The notes under the pieces were generated by a model, which did no database searches, was not told the origin of the DNA, and saw only the letters and a list, made by a program, of their open reading frames with translations. From positions 1 to 24,055 of the forward strand of contig CAZRXU010000032.1 of the NCBI GenBank assembly GCA_964604135.1: a DNA stretch of 24,055 nucleotides, in the 5' to 3' direction. Position 1 is the stretch's first letter. The number at the start of each line of letters is the position of its first letter. Of this stretch, positions 1 through 8,019 are shown one piece after another. The DNA comes from Sabulitectum sp964604135 (GTDB lineage: Bacteria > Fermentibacterota > Fermentibacteria > Fermentibacterales > JCC-6). Made by a program: the position numbers and the translations under genes.

Positions 1-686
1 CATATCACAGGATTCTCTGCTAAACCCACTCTGGCACTGGAAGAAACACTTCTGATGGCCTGAACACCAAGACCATGGGCAAGAAGAGCATTGTGACGAA
101 CCTGGTTCCGCCCCTTGGTATCAAGCATAATACCCGGGGCAAATACCTGCCCTGAAGGGTAGTACCCCGAATCAGTGAAACACGAGAATTCATTGATGGT
201 CATGAAGTTCTGAACAGTATCACCGAATCTTGATGCCATCAGCCTGCAGTAGTCTGCAAAATACCTTGAAGTTTCCCGCGACTGCCACCCACCTAAATCA
301 TCCTGCATAGCCTGCGGCAGATCCCAGTGAAAAAGAGTCATCCACGGTTGGACACCCGCGTTAAGAAGCCTGTCTACAAGTCTTCTGTAATAATCTATTC
401 CTTTTTCGTTAACTTCTCCTCTTCCCGATGGCATGATTCTGGACCACGATACAGAAAACCTGTAGGCACCCAGACCCATTTTCTTTATCAGTGCCACATC
501 TTCAGCATACCTGTTGTACTGATCACAGGCTGTATCTCCATTGTGTTCGTTTTTTATCATTCCAGGCGTGTGTGAGAATGAATCCCACACCGAAGGAGCT
601 CTGCCATCCTGCTCCGCTGCCCCTTCGACCTGATAGGCAGCAGTGGCAACACCCCACAAAAACCCATCGGGAAACACCCTGCTCAC
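1..686 (-). CDS. Glycoside hydrolase family 1 (beta-glucosidase-like), 3' end cut by window
   Basis: The N-terminal half of a GH1 retaining glycosidase, likely hydrolysing beta-glucosides or beta-galactosides. The frame stays open from a GTG at 686 to the window edge, about 228 residues. The family's N-terminal signature FLWGVATAAYQVEGA is followed by APSVWDSF, a YRFSVSWSRIMPSG block, FHWDLPQ, and TINEF with the acid/base Glu at about residue 166. The second catalytic Glu would lie beyond the window. No signal peptide is visible, so the enzyme is probably cytoplasmic. The GTG overlaps the TGA of the upstream ATPase gene (GTGA), which suggests translational coupling. No strong ribosome binding site lies at the usual distance; a GGAGG is about 26 bases upstream. 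Family certain; substrate not deducible. Confidence 0.93.
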   Translation of the reverse strand, partial: MSRVFPDGFLWGVATAAYQVEGAAEQDGRAPSVWDSFSHTPGMIKNEHNGDTACDQYNRYAEDVALIKKMGLGAYRFSVSWSRIMPSGRGEVNEKGIDYYRRLVDRLLNAGVQPWMTLFHWDLPQAMQDDLGGWQSRETSRYFADYCRLMASRFGDTVQNFMTINEFSCFTDSGYYPSGQVFAPGIMLDTKGRNQVRHNALLAHGLGVQAIRSVSSSARVGLAENPVI

Positions 687-1837
687 AGAGCCTGATCCAG
701 CGGCATTTCTGCACCTCCAAGCAAAACTGTTCTGGCGTGGGGGTACTGCTTCTTAAACAGGCCAATGCCTTTCCGTTTGCATCTTTCAGCATCCAGACAG
801 ATGTCAAATCCGTAAACACTGTGGTCAGTTCTGTAGACAAAGTCTACTTCCAGGTTCCCCGCTTTCCAGTACATAAGCTCTGCATTGCCCTCTCTGCCTG
901 TTTTCGCATACATGGAACACCCTATGGCTGTTCTGAACAACCTGTTTTCCCACTCCGGACTGTTCGCGATGGTATCAGGGCTTACCCCGCACACTGCGCA
1001 CACCAGGGAAGTATCCAGCGGAAGAAGCTTGGGGCTTGACCGTCTCTTTCTTTCATAATCGCCTCCATACTTTCCAACACCGGCCACAAGCCCCGCTCCC
1101 TGAAGAAGTTTCAGGTATCCGGCAACAGTTGTTGTGTTACCTGCATCCTGAAGTTCGGGGAGCAGTTTAGTGTAGCTGACAATATCACACGGGTTCTTGC
1201 ACGCATACATAAACAGGTTCCGAAGAACAATCGGTTTCTCTACTCTGTTCACCATAAGGATATCTCTGGAAATAGATGTTTCAATAAGAGAATCCAGCAT
1301 GTAACTGCGCCATTTCTGGTAATTACCTGACAGCACTGCGCCGCCTGGAAACCCTCCGAACACAAGGTATTTGTTCACTGTGTATCCGAAAGCCTCATGC
1401 ATCTCCCGCATTGACCAGTGTTCAATTCGTAGTATTTCGTAGTTTTCTGTTTCATTTACGGGAATATTAAGTTCTGAAGAATCCACAAGCACCACTTGAA
1501 ATGGGTGTTCTCCGGACTTGTCTTCGCTTTTCAGATACAGCACAACCTCAGCCCAGTTGAGTATTTTTTGAATCTCATCAAGAACAAGAACTGTTTTTGT
1601 GTGCACTGCTAGCCTTCTTGCCGAAGACCAGTTATTCTCTATCCAGCCGGAATCCCCTGGTGCAGGCATATCTGCCGAGCTGTAAACAACAGCGACCTCT
1701 TGTTCACGCAGTGTTTCAAGAACCTGATTAACCACTGTGGTCTTGCCAACCTGACGGGGCCCCGTGACGAACTTGATTTTTTCGGACCCATTGTTAATGC
1801 TCTCCAGCAGAATACGGTACTCGGCTTTTCTGTACAC
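683..1837 (-). CDS. AAA ATPase with DUF4143-type C-terminal domain
   Basis: A P-loop ATPase of the AAA_14/DUF4143 family. Walker A is GPRQVGKTT near residue 28 and Walker B is VLVLDEIQK near residue 90. A winged-helix-like middle part and a C-terminal DUF4143-like domain (ENRLFRTAIG, then YWKAGNLEVDFVYR) follow. In this family the C-terminal domain resembles a PD-(D/E)XK nuclease fold and usually has a strand of the type IEVK; here the equivalent stretch reads GFDICLD, so the lysine is missing and the nuclease-like site looks degenerate. I chose the GTG at 1837 because GGAGG (1843-1847) lies 5 bases before it; the in-frame GTG at 1843 would overlap that site. The stop overlaps the start of the GH1 gene. 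The cellular role of the family is unknown. Confidence 0.88.
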   Translation of the reverse strand: MYRKAEYRILLESINNGSEKIKFVTGPRQVGKTTVVNQVLETLREQEVAVVYSSADMPAPGDSGWIENNWSSARRLAVHTKTVLVLDEIQKILNWAEVVLYLKSEDKSGEHPFQVVLVDSSELNIPVNETENYEILRIEHWSMREMHEAFGYTVNKYLVFGGFPGGAVLSGNYQKWRSYMLDSLIETSISRDILMVNRVEKPIVLRNLFMYACKNPCDIVSYTKLLPELQDAGNTTTVAGYLKLLQGAGLVAGVGKYGGDYERKRRSSPKLLPLDTSLVCAVCGVSPDTIANSPEWENRLFRTAIGCSMYAKTGREGNAELMYWKAGNLEVDFVYRTDHSVYGFDICLDAERCKRKGIGLFKKQYPHARTVLLGGAEMPLDQAL

Positions 1838-1868
1838 ATACACCTCCGCTTACTCATTTCACTGAGCT

Positions 1869-1897
1869 ATATTACTCGATACATTAATTGTTCGCAA
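1869..1897 (-). promoter_or_regulatory. Sigma-70-like promoter for the ATPase/GH1 pair
   Basis: On the minus strand a TTGCGA -35 element (1892-1897) is separated by 17 bases from a TAATAT -10 element (1869-1874). Transcription would begin about 25 bases before the ATPase start. Prediction from sequence only. Confidence 0.5.
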
Positions 1898-1976
1898 GTG
1901 CCACCATCGGCGACATTCCTACCTCAAGCAGTTTCAGACAAGATGTATCTCTTCATACTATGGCGGAATACATGTG

Positions 1977-2912
1977 CTACTGTGTTTTCGTATTTGCTTC
2001 AATTGCTTTTTTTACAGCTTTTTCAAACTTGTCTGCTCTTGCGGAACCCAGCAGCGAATCTGTAAACAGAAGAGCAAGCTTGTAAAGAATAAACAACATG
2101 CCCAGCGGTATGATCATTACATCAAGAATCCAAGTAACACCTGTTCTTAAAAGAAGCTCGGGCAAAACATCTGTAAGATCCTTCATGTCTGTAACAATCC
2201 CTGCAATTATCTGAAGCTGTGGCAGTTTAACTGAATCCAGCTCAGGCCAATTTATACGGAAGTTCGGGAAAGATCCCGTTACGGCAGGTGGCCAGCCTTC
2301 GATATCAACAATCCTGGCACTTTGAGCTTCTTCAAGTCTCGTGCTGAATCTTTCCTCAAACTCCGACATTTTCAAATCAAACTCTGCCCTGATATCTGAG
2401 GAATAACTGTTCGAGAGTTTTCCAGACAGAAACAGGGATACAGGAATTGCAAAATAGAAGCAGAAAGCAAGTATGCCGGCCGCAAAGACAAGTTTTTTGA
2501 TGAAGTACTTCTTTGTAAACTGCAGTATCCCCGCAAGAATGACTACTGCTGCCAGAAAAGCGGCTCCCGTAAAACCGCATATTCGCAGTAAAGCTTCCAG
2601 AACATACAGTGTTGCAAGACTTGCAGTAATAAGTTTCCAGGTGATGTCTACAGCATCGTAAAGGGGTTGAACGATATCACCAACCTCTATTCCAACCACG
2701 TCTGACCCTTCAACAACAGCAACAAGCCCTTTAACAATGCTAATGGCTGCAAAGGCAGCAAGAGCCTTTTCTTGGGACTCTTCCACATAATTCTCTGCCG
2801 GAGACAGTATCACCCTGTGTTGAAAAGCACCTGTAACTCCTGTAACTGAAAGCACTGCCAGAACGAAAAAGACTGATACAATGACTGTTCTTCTTTTTAA
2901 CACTGTTTTCAT
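1977..2912 (-). CDS. Multi-pass membrane protein of unknown function
   Basis: A 311-residue protein that I do not recognise. A signal-like hydrophobic segment spans residues 9-30. A hydrophobic block at about 92-165 can hold three membrane segments, and another at about 255-287 holds one or two. Between them, at about 165-250, lies a charged and then proline-rich hydrophilic region (DIRAEFDLKMSEFEERFSTR), probably exposed on one side of the membrane. The tail is basic and lysine-rich. The ATG at 2912 has an AGGAGAG site about 4 bases upstream. It sits alone between the sigma-factor pair and the ATPase gene, on the same strand. No catalytic motif is visible. Its reality is well supported by length, start signal and composition. 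Confidence 0.8.
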   Translation of the reverse strand: MKTVLKRRTVIVSVFFVLAVLSVTGVTGAFQHRVILSPAENYVEESQEKALAAFAAISIVKGLVAVVEGSDVVGIEVGDIVQPLYDAVDITWKLITASLATLYVLEALLRICGFTGAAFLAAVVILAGILQFTKKYFIKKLVFAAGILAFCFYFAIPVSLFLSGKLSNSYSSDIRAEFDLKMSEFEERFSTRLEEAQSARIVDIEGWPPAVTGSFPNFRINWPELDSVKLPQLQIIAGIVTDMKDLTDVLPELLLRTGVTWILDVMIIPLGMLFILYKLALLFTDSLLGSARADKFEKAVKKAIEANTKTQ

Positions 2913-2977
2913 TGCTCTCTCCTGATGATAGTGACAGAGGTGATATTCTCATTTGGAGAGTTCAGGTCAATGCAAAT

Positions 2978-3003
2978 GGCTGCCGCCTCTGAAGACAGCA
3001 GCC
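2978..3003 (-). terminator. Stem-loop after the sigma-factor operon
   Basis: GGCTGC pairs with GCAGCC (2978-2983 with 2998-3003), extended by weaker inner pairs, just downstream of the stop at 3025 on the minus strand. The following bases are only modestly T-rich (ATTTGCATTG), so it may be a weak terminator or a 3' processing structure. Confidence 0.35.
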
Positions 3004-3024
3004 ACAATGAAGTCTGGGTATACC

Positions 3025-3450
3025 CTAAGTCTCTTTCTGCTCTGTACTCTCGTTTCTGCTCAGCCATTCGTTGAAAGCCTCGCGGCCGTACTCCTTCCAG
3101 AATGCTCCCAGGGAGTCGTAGTTGTGATGCTGCCCGTCATCGTTTATATGCACATGCTTCTCGCCCCTGCTGTGCCCGCTCCTGTTGTTTCCACTGTATG
3201 AACTGTGGCTGCCAAATAATATATGAGCCAGAACAAAAAGACCGACAGCCTGCCAGTAGCTTACCTCAGGAAGGTTAAACACTTCCGGCATAAGAGTGTT
3301 CCACAGCCACTGAACCGCAAGCCCGAATATCGCTGCCAGTGCTGTAACAGTAACAAGCCCCAGCAGAACAAAACCTATTATCACCATTACTTTCCGCAGT
3401 GGACTTCCCTTCAGGTTGTGTCTGTTTATTCTTGCATTAAATATTCGCAT
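3025..3450 (-). CDS. Small membrane protein coupled to ECF sigma factor
   Basis: A 141-residue protein with two hydrophobic segments, at about residues 21-45 and 64-81. A central stretch reads WNTLMPEVFNLPEVSYWQAV followed by ILFG. It then has a Ser/His-rich hydrophilic linker and a short charged helix at the end (FWKEYGREAFNEWLSR). From memory, small membrane proteins with this kind of WNxLMP...WQAxGL...ILFG core often follow ECF sigma genes; treat that as established-pattern recall, not a search result. It overlaps the sigma gene by 14 bases and has its own GGGAGG site, so the two are very likely co-expressed. An anti-sigma or signal-sensing role is inferred from position only; no zinc-binding anti-sigma motif is seen. 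Confidence 0.82.
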   Translation of the reverse strand: MRIFNARINRHNLKGSPLRKVMVIIGFVLLGLVTVTALAAIFGLAVQWLWNTLMPEVFNLPEVSYWQAVGLFVLAHILFGSHSSYSGNNRSGHSRGEKHVHINDDGQHHNYDSLGAFWKEYGREAFNEWLSRNESTEQKET

Positions 3451-4000
3451 TGTTTTCCTCCCTTGTGTGAATGTGTTTCAGTTGGTGCTGTATTGTTCTC
3501 AATCCTCTGTGTTTTCGTGCAAGCAGGGTGCCAACCGGTGTATGCAGCTGTTTTCCCAGCTCTTTGAAAGACATTTCGTTAAACTCAGTTTCGATTATTA
3601 CCAGCTTCTGATCTGCCGGCAGCGAGTTTATTGCTTCGTATATTCGGTTTCTTATCTGCTCTCTCGCGTAAGAGCTTTCCGGTTCGTAACTAATGTCCGG
3701 AATGATATCGTGAAGGGAAAGACTGTGGGTGTTCTCTTCATCCAGTGACGCGGTCTGGAAGCGCGGCTTTCGGTATTCGTCTACAATTCTGTTGCGCAGA
3801 GCACGGAAAACATAGCCTGCAAGGTCGTTTATCGGCTTTGTAAGGTCGGGTCTGTCAAGCAGTTTCAGAACCACATCCTGAACAATATCTTCCCCGTCCA
3901 TATGCGAGGCATCATTGAGCTTCGCTCTGACAAAATCAACCATTTTACGGTAATTGTTTTCCCAGAATTCCGATACAGCTGCATTTTCTCCTGAAGTCAT
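3437..4000 (-). CDS. ECF-type RNA polymerase sigma factor
   Basis: A 187-residue group 4 (ECF) sigma factor directing RNA polymerase to a small regulon. Region 2 spans about residues 12-85 and includes DIVQDVVLKLLDRP and FRALRNRIVDEYRKPR, the -10 recognition part. Region 4 spans about 120-178, with INSLPADQKLV and the helix-turn-helix MSFKELGKQLHTPVGTLLARKHRGL that reads the -35 element. The linker between regions 2 and 4 is acidic and about 35 residues long. The ATG at 4000 is preceded by AAGGCGGTG. The last 14 bases overlap the small membrane protein gene, the usual arrangement of an ECF factor with its membrane partner. Its target promoter is not recognisable here. Confidence 0.93.
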   Translation of the reverse strand: MTSGENAAVSEFWENNYRKMVDFVRAKLNDASHMDGEDIVQDVVLKLLDRPDLTKPINDLAGYVFRALRNRIVDEYRKPRFQTASLDEENTHSLSLHDIIPDISYEPESSYAREQIRNRIYEAINSLPADQKLVIIETEFNEMSFKELGKQLHTPVGTLLARKHRGLRTIQHQLKHIHTREENNANI

Positions 4001-4078
4001 TTTTCACCGCCTTCAGTAATGCAGACGAAACAGAAGCAGATTTATTGCACCGGCATGTTAGCTATACTCTTGGTTACC

Positions 4079-5158
4079 CTACGGCAACTGGTAGTAATAC
4101 AGACCTCTGCCAGCGTTGAAAACAATGGCATTGATGTTGTTCTGTGAAAGAACCCTGTGCCCGGGAGTCAGATAACCCACCAACTCTGTTAGAGAAGAAG
4201 AATTTTCAACTGAGAAGGTTGACCAGTTTATTTTGCCTGTGTCTGTGGTTTCCCCTCCGTCAGATGAAAAAACGTAACTGCCATCAGACAACCGGCAAAG
4301 AATATCAATGGGCTTACCTGGATTCTCGAAAACTGTACCGTCAGAGAATCTGACTATCTGGGTTGTATCGCTCCATGCCAGCCCTGCGTCTGGTTCGACC
4401 CATTGCTCAATTATGGGTGAAGTCAGCGAAGAGTCTTCAAGAACAATGGTAAATGTTGCCATATCTGCTATTTTCGTTAATGGATTATCGCCAGCTGCCA
4501 CCAGATCAGACCACGGGTTACACACCATATAGCTGCCTATTATGCCGTTCGAGCTGAATCTTGCCTTCTCTTCAAGGTCAACAACATCGTATGGGCGAAG
4601 AGAACTGCTTTCATCACCAATACACAGAGAGAAATATGATTCCGGATCGGGGAGACAGTTAAGTATGCGGGCACCATACAGAAGCCTGGAATCCTGGGTA
4701 AAATTAAATGTAAGAGGCTCATCAGAATCGAATACAACCCCGACAATCTGAACACTTCCGCCTTCGGAATCGCACACCAGAAGCACGACAGGATCAGGTA
4801 TGGAAATACCATCGGCAGGCAAACCGTCTGGTATCTGAACCTTTATTGCGGCAAAAAGCAGATTCCCGTTGGGGCTTGCTTTCAACATTCTGATTTCCCC
4901 GACACCTTCCCAGCCATTATCGGATGGTATCCAGTCTATTATAAATTTACTGATATTCAGTGGATCATCAATACTGACAGAACTGAGTGTTCCTCCTGTA
5001 TTTACAAAAACAATTCTGTCTCCGGATAGCAGAGCAAAATCCACCATTGATGTGGAAAGCGAATCTGTGAGTAATTCGGGCTGGGCAAATGAGACCGAAA
5101 CAATCACAACAACAGCAAAAACCAGAGGATGGCGAACCTTACACAAGAGACCTTCCAT
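4079..5158 (-). CDS. Secreted protein of unknown function, possibly propeller-like
   Basis: A 359-residue exported protein. The N-terminus is a typical signal peptide: basic start, a hydrophobic core (PLVFAVVVIVSVS) and an FAQ-type cleavage site near residue 26. The mature part has recurring short strands such as DRIVFVNTGG, GNLLFAAIK, SRLLYGARI, QIVRFSDGT and GSYVFSSDG, consistent with a beta-propeller or similar all-beta fold, but I see no clean repeat unit or catalytic motif. The ATG at 5158 is chosen because GGGAAGG lies about 8 bases before it; an in-frame GTG at 5176 is possible but would place that site inside the gene. A good promoter lies upstream (5240-5268). The gene is monocistronic or leads into the sigma gene 78 bases away. 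Function unknown. Confidence 0.82.
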   Translation of the reverse strand: MEGLLCKVRHPLVFAVVVIVSVSFAQPELLTDSLSTSMVDFALLSGDRIVFVNTGGTLSSVSIDDPLNISKFIIDWIPSDNGWEGVGEIRMLKASPNGNLLFAAIKVQIPDGLPADGISIPDPVVLLVCDSEGGSVQIVGVVFDSDEPLTFNFTQDSRLLYGARILNCLPDPESYFSLCIGDESSSLRPYDVVDLEEKARFSSNGIIGSYMVCNPWSDLVAAGDNPLTKIADMATFTIVLEDSSLTSPIIEQWVEPDAGLAWSDTTQIVRFSDGTVFENPGKPIDILCRLSDGSYVFSSDGGETTDTGKINWSTFSVENSSSLTELVGYLTPGHRVLSQNNINAIVFNAGRGLYYYQLP

Positions 5159-5239
5159 TATTTTCCTTCCCTGCACTGTTTCACAACCGCTACCAGCCTT
5201 TCATTCCGGTATTAAAATGCGGAAAAACCCCACGCTGTT

Positions 5240-5268
5240 ACTATAGTGACGCAATTGGCGGCAGGCAA
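5240..5268 (-). promoter_or_regulatory. Sigma-70-like promoter for the secreted protein
   Basis: TTGCCT (5263-5268) and TATAGT (5240-5245), spaced 17 bases, on the minus strand. The predicted transcript has a leader of about 75 bases before the ATG at 5158. The -35 element lies in one arm of an imperfect inverted repeat (GGCAGG near 5259-5264, CCTGCC at 5294-5299). Confidence 0.5.
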
Positions 5269-5317
5269 CATCTACCTGTACACCCATTGCGTTCCTGCCA
5301 GATTTATGCAGCAGCAT

Positions 5318-6712
5318 TCAGCACCGTGGAATTTCAGGAGCAGATTCCCTTTTTGCAACTTTCCCTGCAGCTTTCCTCAAAGCACTTCTGATACCTTCTT
5401 CTGTAACAGGATGGTAGAAATTCAGCTCCATTGTTTCAAACACTGTAAGCTCTCTCTGTACTGCCCATGAGATAAGGTGAGCAATGTGCTCTCCGTCTGG
5501 AACAGCCATTTCCGCACCAAGCAGTTTTCCGGAGGTTTTCTCGGCGTAAACCCTGAGAAGCCCTCTGTTCCTCATGGCAGTCATTGCCCTGGTCTGAGCT
5601 CTGTAGTCCATACTGCCTGTTACAATCATGTCCTGATCTAAACTTGAGTACCTTTCCCCAACAGCCGCTATGTTAGGATGGGTAAATACTATGCCCAGAG
5701 GGGTTCTTCGGCAGAAGCTGTGCACATCGTTTTTTACACTGTTATACCCTGCTATGTGGCCATCATCAGCCGCTTCGGCAAGAAACTGTGCCCTTGCATT
5801 CACATCTCCGGCAATAAACACCGGAAGATCACCCACCTGCATTGTGTACGGGTTAAACCCGGGAATCCCCATACTGTTAAGAGGAACGCCGAGGTTTTCC
5901 ATTGCCAGGCCATCGGTGTTCGGTTTCCTGCCAATGGCAACAAGAACTTTGTCAGCCTGCACCTCAACATCACCTGATCGAACCAGAACCCTGCCTGATA
6001 CTCCTTCTTCCAGAGTTACGCTGCTTTCAAGATGAATGGGAAACTCTTCGCCAATAATTTCTGCAGCCGCTTCCGCAACTTCAGGATCACTGATTCCGCC
6101 CACTGTGTTCAAAGCATCAAATCCGGTAATCACTACCCCAAGACGGCTTAGTGCCTGGGAGATTTCCAGACCAATGGCACCCAAACCAATCACAGCCATG
6201 GTTTTCGGCAGTTCCTGCATTTCAAACAGCGTTGAACTGGTAACAACTCTGTTGCCGAATTGTTTCCATTGCTCTGGAATGACGGGTGTTGAACCTGTTG
6301 CAATTATCAGGGCCCGGGTTCTGATCTGTTCACCGTTAACTTCCACCATGTCCGGGGCCAGGATACGGGCCCTTCCCGGTATATTATTGTTTTCCAGCCT
6401 GGCGGTTGCCCTGTTAACATTTGCAACCAGTTTGTCGCGCAGCTTTCTTACTCTCTTCAGAACAGCCCTGTCGTCAACTTTCAAGGTTCCGGAAAGCCTG
6501 AAACCCATCTCTTCATACAGCAATCGTTTGTGGTAAACATCAGCCGCTTCAATAAGCATTTTAGAAGGCATGCACCCCACCCTGGCACAGGTGGTTCCGT
6601 AGGGTCCGTCGTTGATTACTACGAAGTTGTCTGTTCTTTTTCTAACCTGACCCAGGGCAGACAGCCCCGCTGTACCCGAACCGATTATTACCACATCAAC
6701 TTCTCTTGGCAT
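5318..6712 (-). CDS. Dihydrolipoamide dehydrogenase-like flavoprotein
   Basis: A 464-residue class I pyridine nucleotide-disulfide oxidoreductase. The FAD-binding GSGTAG is at residues 11-16, the redox-active pair C42/C47 is in TCARVGC, the NAD(P)-binding VIGLGAIGLE is near 170, an FAD-contacting IAGDVN motif is near 310, and the C-terminal catalytic H434/E439 pair is in HPVTEE. These residues match lipoamide dehydrogenases, which move electrons between a dithiol and NAD. No 2-oxoacid dehydrogenase or glycine-cleavage gene is nearby, so the disulfide substrate is open. The ATG at 6712 is supported by GGAAGG 7 bases upstream. It follows the aminopeptidase gene after 26 bases and is the last gene of the activase operon. 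Confidence 0.9.
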   Translation of the reverse strand: MPREVDVVIIGSGTAGLSALGQVRKRTDNFVVINDGPYGTTCARVGCMPSKMLIEAADVYHKRLLYEEMGFRLSGTLKVDDRAVLKRVRKLRDKLVANVNRATARLENNNIPGRARILAPDMVEVNGEQIRTRALIIATGSTPVIPEQWKQFGNRVVTSSTLFEMQELPKTMAVIGLGAIGLEISQALSRLGVVITGFDALNTVGGISDPEVAEAAAEIIGEEFPIHLESSVTLEEGVSGRVLVRSGDVEVQADKVLVAIGRKPNTDGLAMENLGVPLNSMGIPGFNPYTMQVGDLPVFIAGDVNARAQFLAEAADDGHIAGYNSVKNDVHSFCRRTPLGIVFTHPNIAAVGERYSSLDQDMIVTGSMDYRAQTRAMTAMRNRGLLRVYAEKTSGKLLGAEMAVPDGEHIAHLISWAVQRELTVFETMELNFYHPVTEEGIRSALRKAAGKVAKRESAPEIPRC

Positions 6713-6738
6713 TGTGTTTCCTTCCAAATAAAAATACC

Positions 6739-8019
6739 TTAGAAAATAGCTACACTGCCTTCCATGTGAATCTTCATGCAGTTTATCATGTTCTGGTGAT
6801 CTTCAGTTCCAGCCATCTCTCTGCAGGAATGCATTGACAGCATGGGATTACCCACATCGACTGTGGGAATGCCTGTTCCTGTTGCCGCAATAGGTCCAAG
6901 CGTACGTCCACTTTTAGCATCTGCTCTGGAAACAAATTTCTGAACAGGACTGTTTGCCAGCTCTGCACATTTCAAGAAGTATGCAGATGTGCGTGCGGAT
7001 GACGCATAACTGCCCCCCGCCGACATCTTCACAGCAGGCCCTTTGTTCAATACAGGCCTGGAGAGTTTGCTGTGCTTGTCTGCCCACCCAGGGTGAACAG
7101 CGTGAACACAGTCGGCACTTACATTAATACTGCGGCTGCATGCTCTGAAGAACTGTTCTCTGCTGCCTGAAACACGCTCAAGCACTCTTTCCATGAAAGG
7201 GGAAGCAGCTCCGTTAACCGTATTTGACCCTATCTCTTCGTTGTCGAATAAAAACACAACAGCAGTGGAATCAGACGGTGTTATATCCGTAATGGCAGCC
7301 AGAGCAGCATGTGTACTGCCCCTGTTGTCTATGCCTGCAGAAACTAGGAAATTCTCTTCCAGTCCATTGAGGGCCGGAGGCTGCACATCGAATACTTCAC
7401 CCGAAAAATCTATTATCTGTTCTGCGCTGATTCCGACAGAATCGGCAATCAGCTTCTTCAAAGAGTCATAGTCATCTTTTTTCTCGCCCAGCACCAGAAG
7501 CAGCTGGTTTTCCGCATTTGCCTTGAATCCGTCTTTGTTCGCATTGCGGTTCAGGTGAATGGCCGGGGAAGGAAATCTCAGTACAGGGCTGTTTATTCTG
7601 AAAAGCTTTGATGTCAGGCGACTGCTCACCATAAATGAAACACTTCCGGCAAGACCAAGATCCCTGTCGAACCAGGTTGCCACAGTGGGTCCGCCGTATA
7701 TTTCCACTCCAAGCGTTGACAGACCTTCCCTGTAGGCATACGGTTCAGGTTTCAGCCGAAACCCGGGAGCATCTGTGTGTGTTCCTATGATTCTAAAACC
7801 GGCATCGGCAGGTGGCTTTTCCCCCACAATAAAGGCAGCAACAGTTGAATCTGAATCCACAACCATACATCTGTCGCCTCTGTTCAGCTTCCATTCATCT
7901 TCCATGAAAATTTGTCTGAATCCGTATTTGTTAAGAAGTTCCACAGAAGTTTCCACACAGTGGGCAGCTGTTGGACTATTCTGCAGAAAGGAGATCAGCT
8001 TCTTGATTTTACTGTTCAT
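6739..8019 (-). CDS. M18 family aminopeptidase
   Basis: A 426-residue metallo-aminopeptidase of family M18, the usual length. It removes N-terminal residues, in this family often acidic ones, from peptides in the cytoplasm. Zinc-ligand motifs are in order: THTD (H81, D83), SAGIDNR (about D231), FDNEEIGS (about E261/E262), SADCVHAVHP (about D303) and PMLSMHSCREM (about H397). The ATG at 8019 is preceded by AGGAG at 7 bases; extending the frame to 8160 would only read into the upstream gene. It overlaps the end of the activase gene by 11 bases, so translation is probably coupled. A link between the peptidase and the activase is not obvious; shared use in amino-acid fermentation is an inference. 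Confidence 0.92.
   Translation of the reverse strand: MNSKIKKLISFLQNSPTAAHCVETSVELLNKYGFRQIFMEDEWKLNRGDRCMVVDSDSTVAAFIVGEKPPADAGFRIIGTHTDAPGFRLKPEPYAYREGLSTLGVEIYGGPTVATWFDRDLGLAGSVSFMVSSRLTSKLFRINSPVLRFPSPAIHLNRNANKDGFKANAENQLLLVLGEKKDDYDSLKKLIADSVGISAEQIIDFSGEVFDVQPPALNGLEENFLVSAGIDNRGSTHAALAAITDITPSDSTAVVFLFDNEEIGSNTVNGAASPFMERVLERVSGSREQFFRACSRSINVSADCVHAVHPGWADKHSKLSRPVLNKGPAVKMSAGGSYASSARTSAYFLKCAELANSPVQKFVSRADAKSGRTLGPIAATGTGIPTVDVGNPMLSMHSCREMAGTEDHQNMINCMKIHMEGSVAIF

Noticed and set aside
491..1039. Plus-strand 182-codon frame opposite the ATPase and GH1 genes
   Set aside because: It is the antisense reading of two well-supported genes and its product resembles nothing.
4001..4078. 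Autoregulated ECF promoter before the sigma gene
   Set aside because: GGGTAACC and a TATAGC-like element can be seen, but spacing and sequence are too poor to claim.
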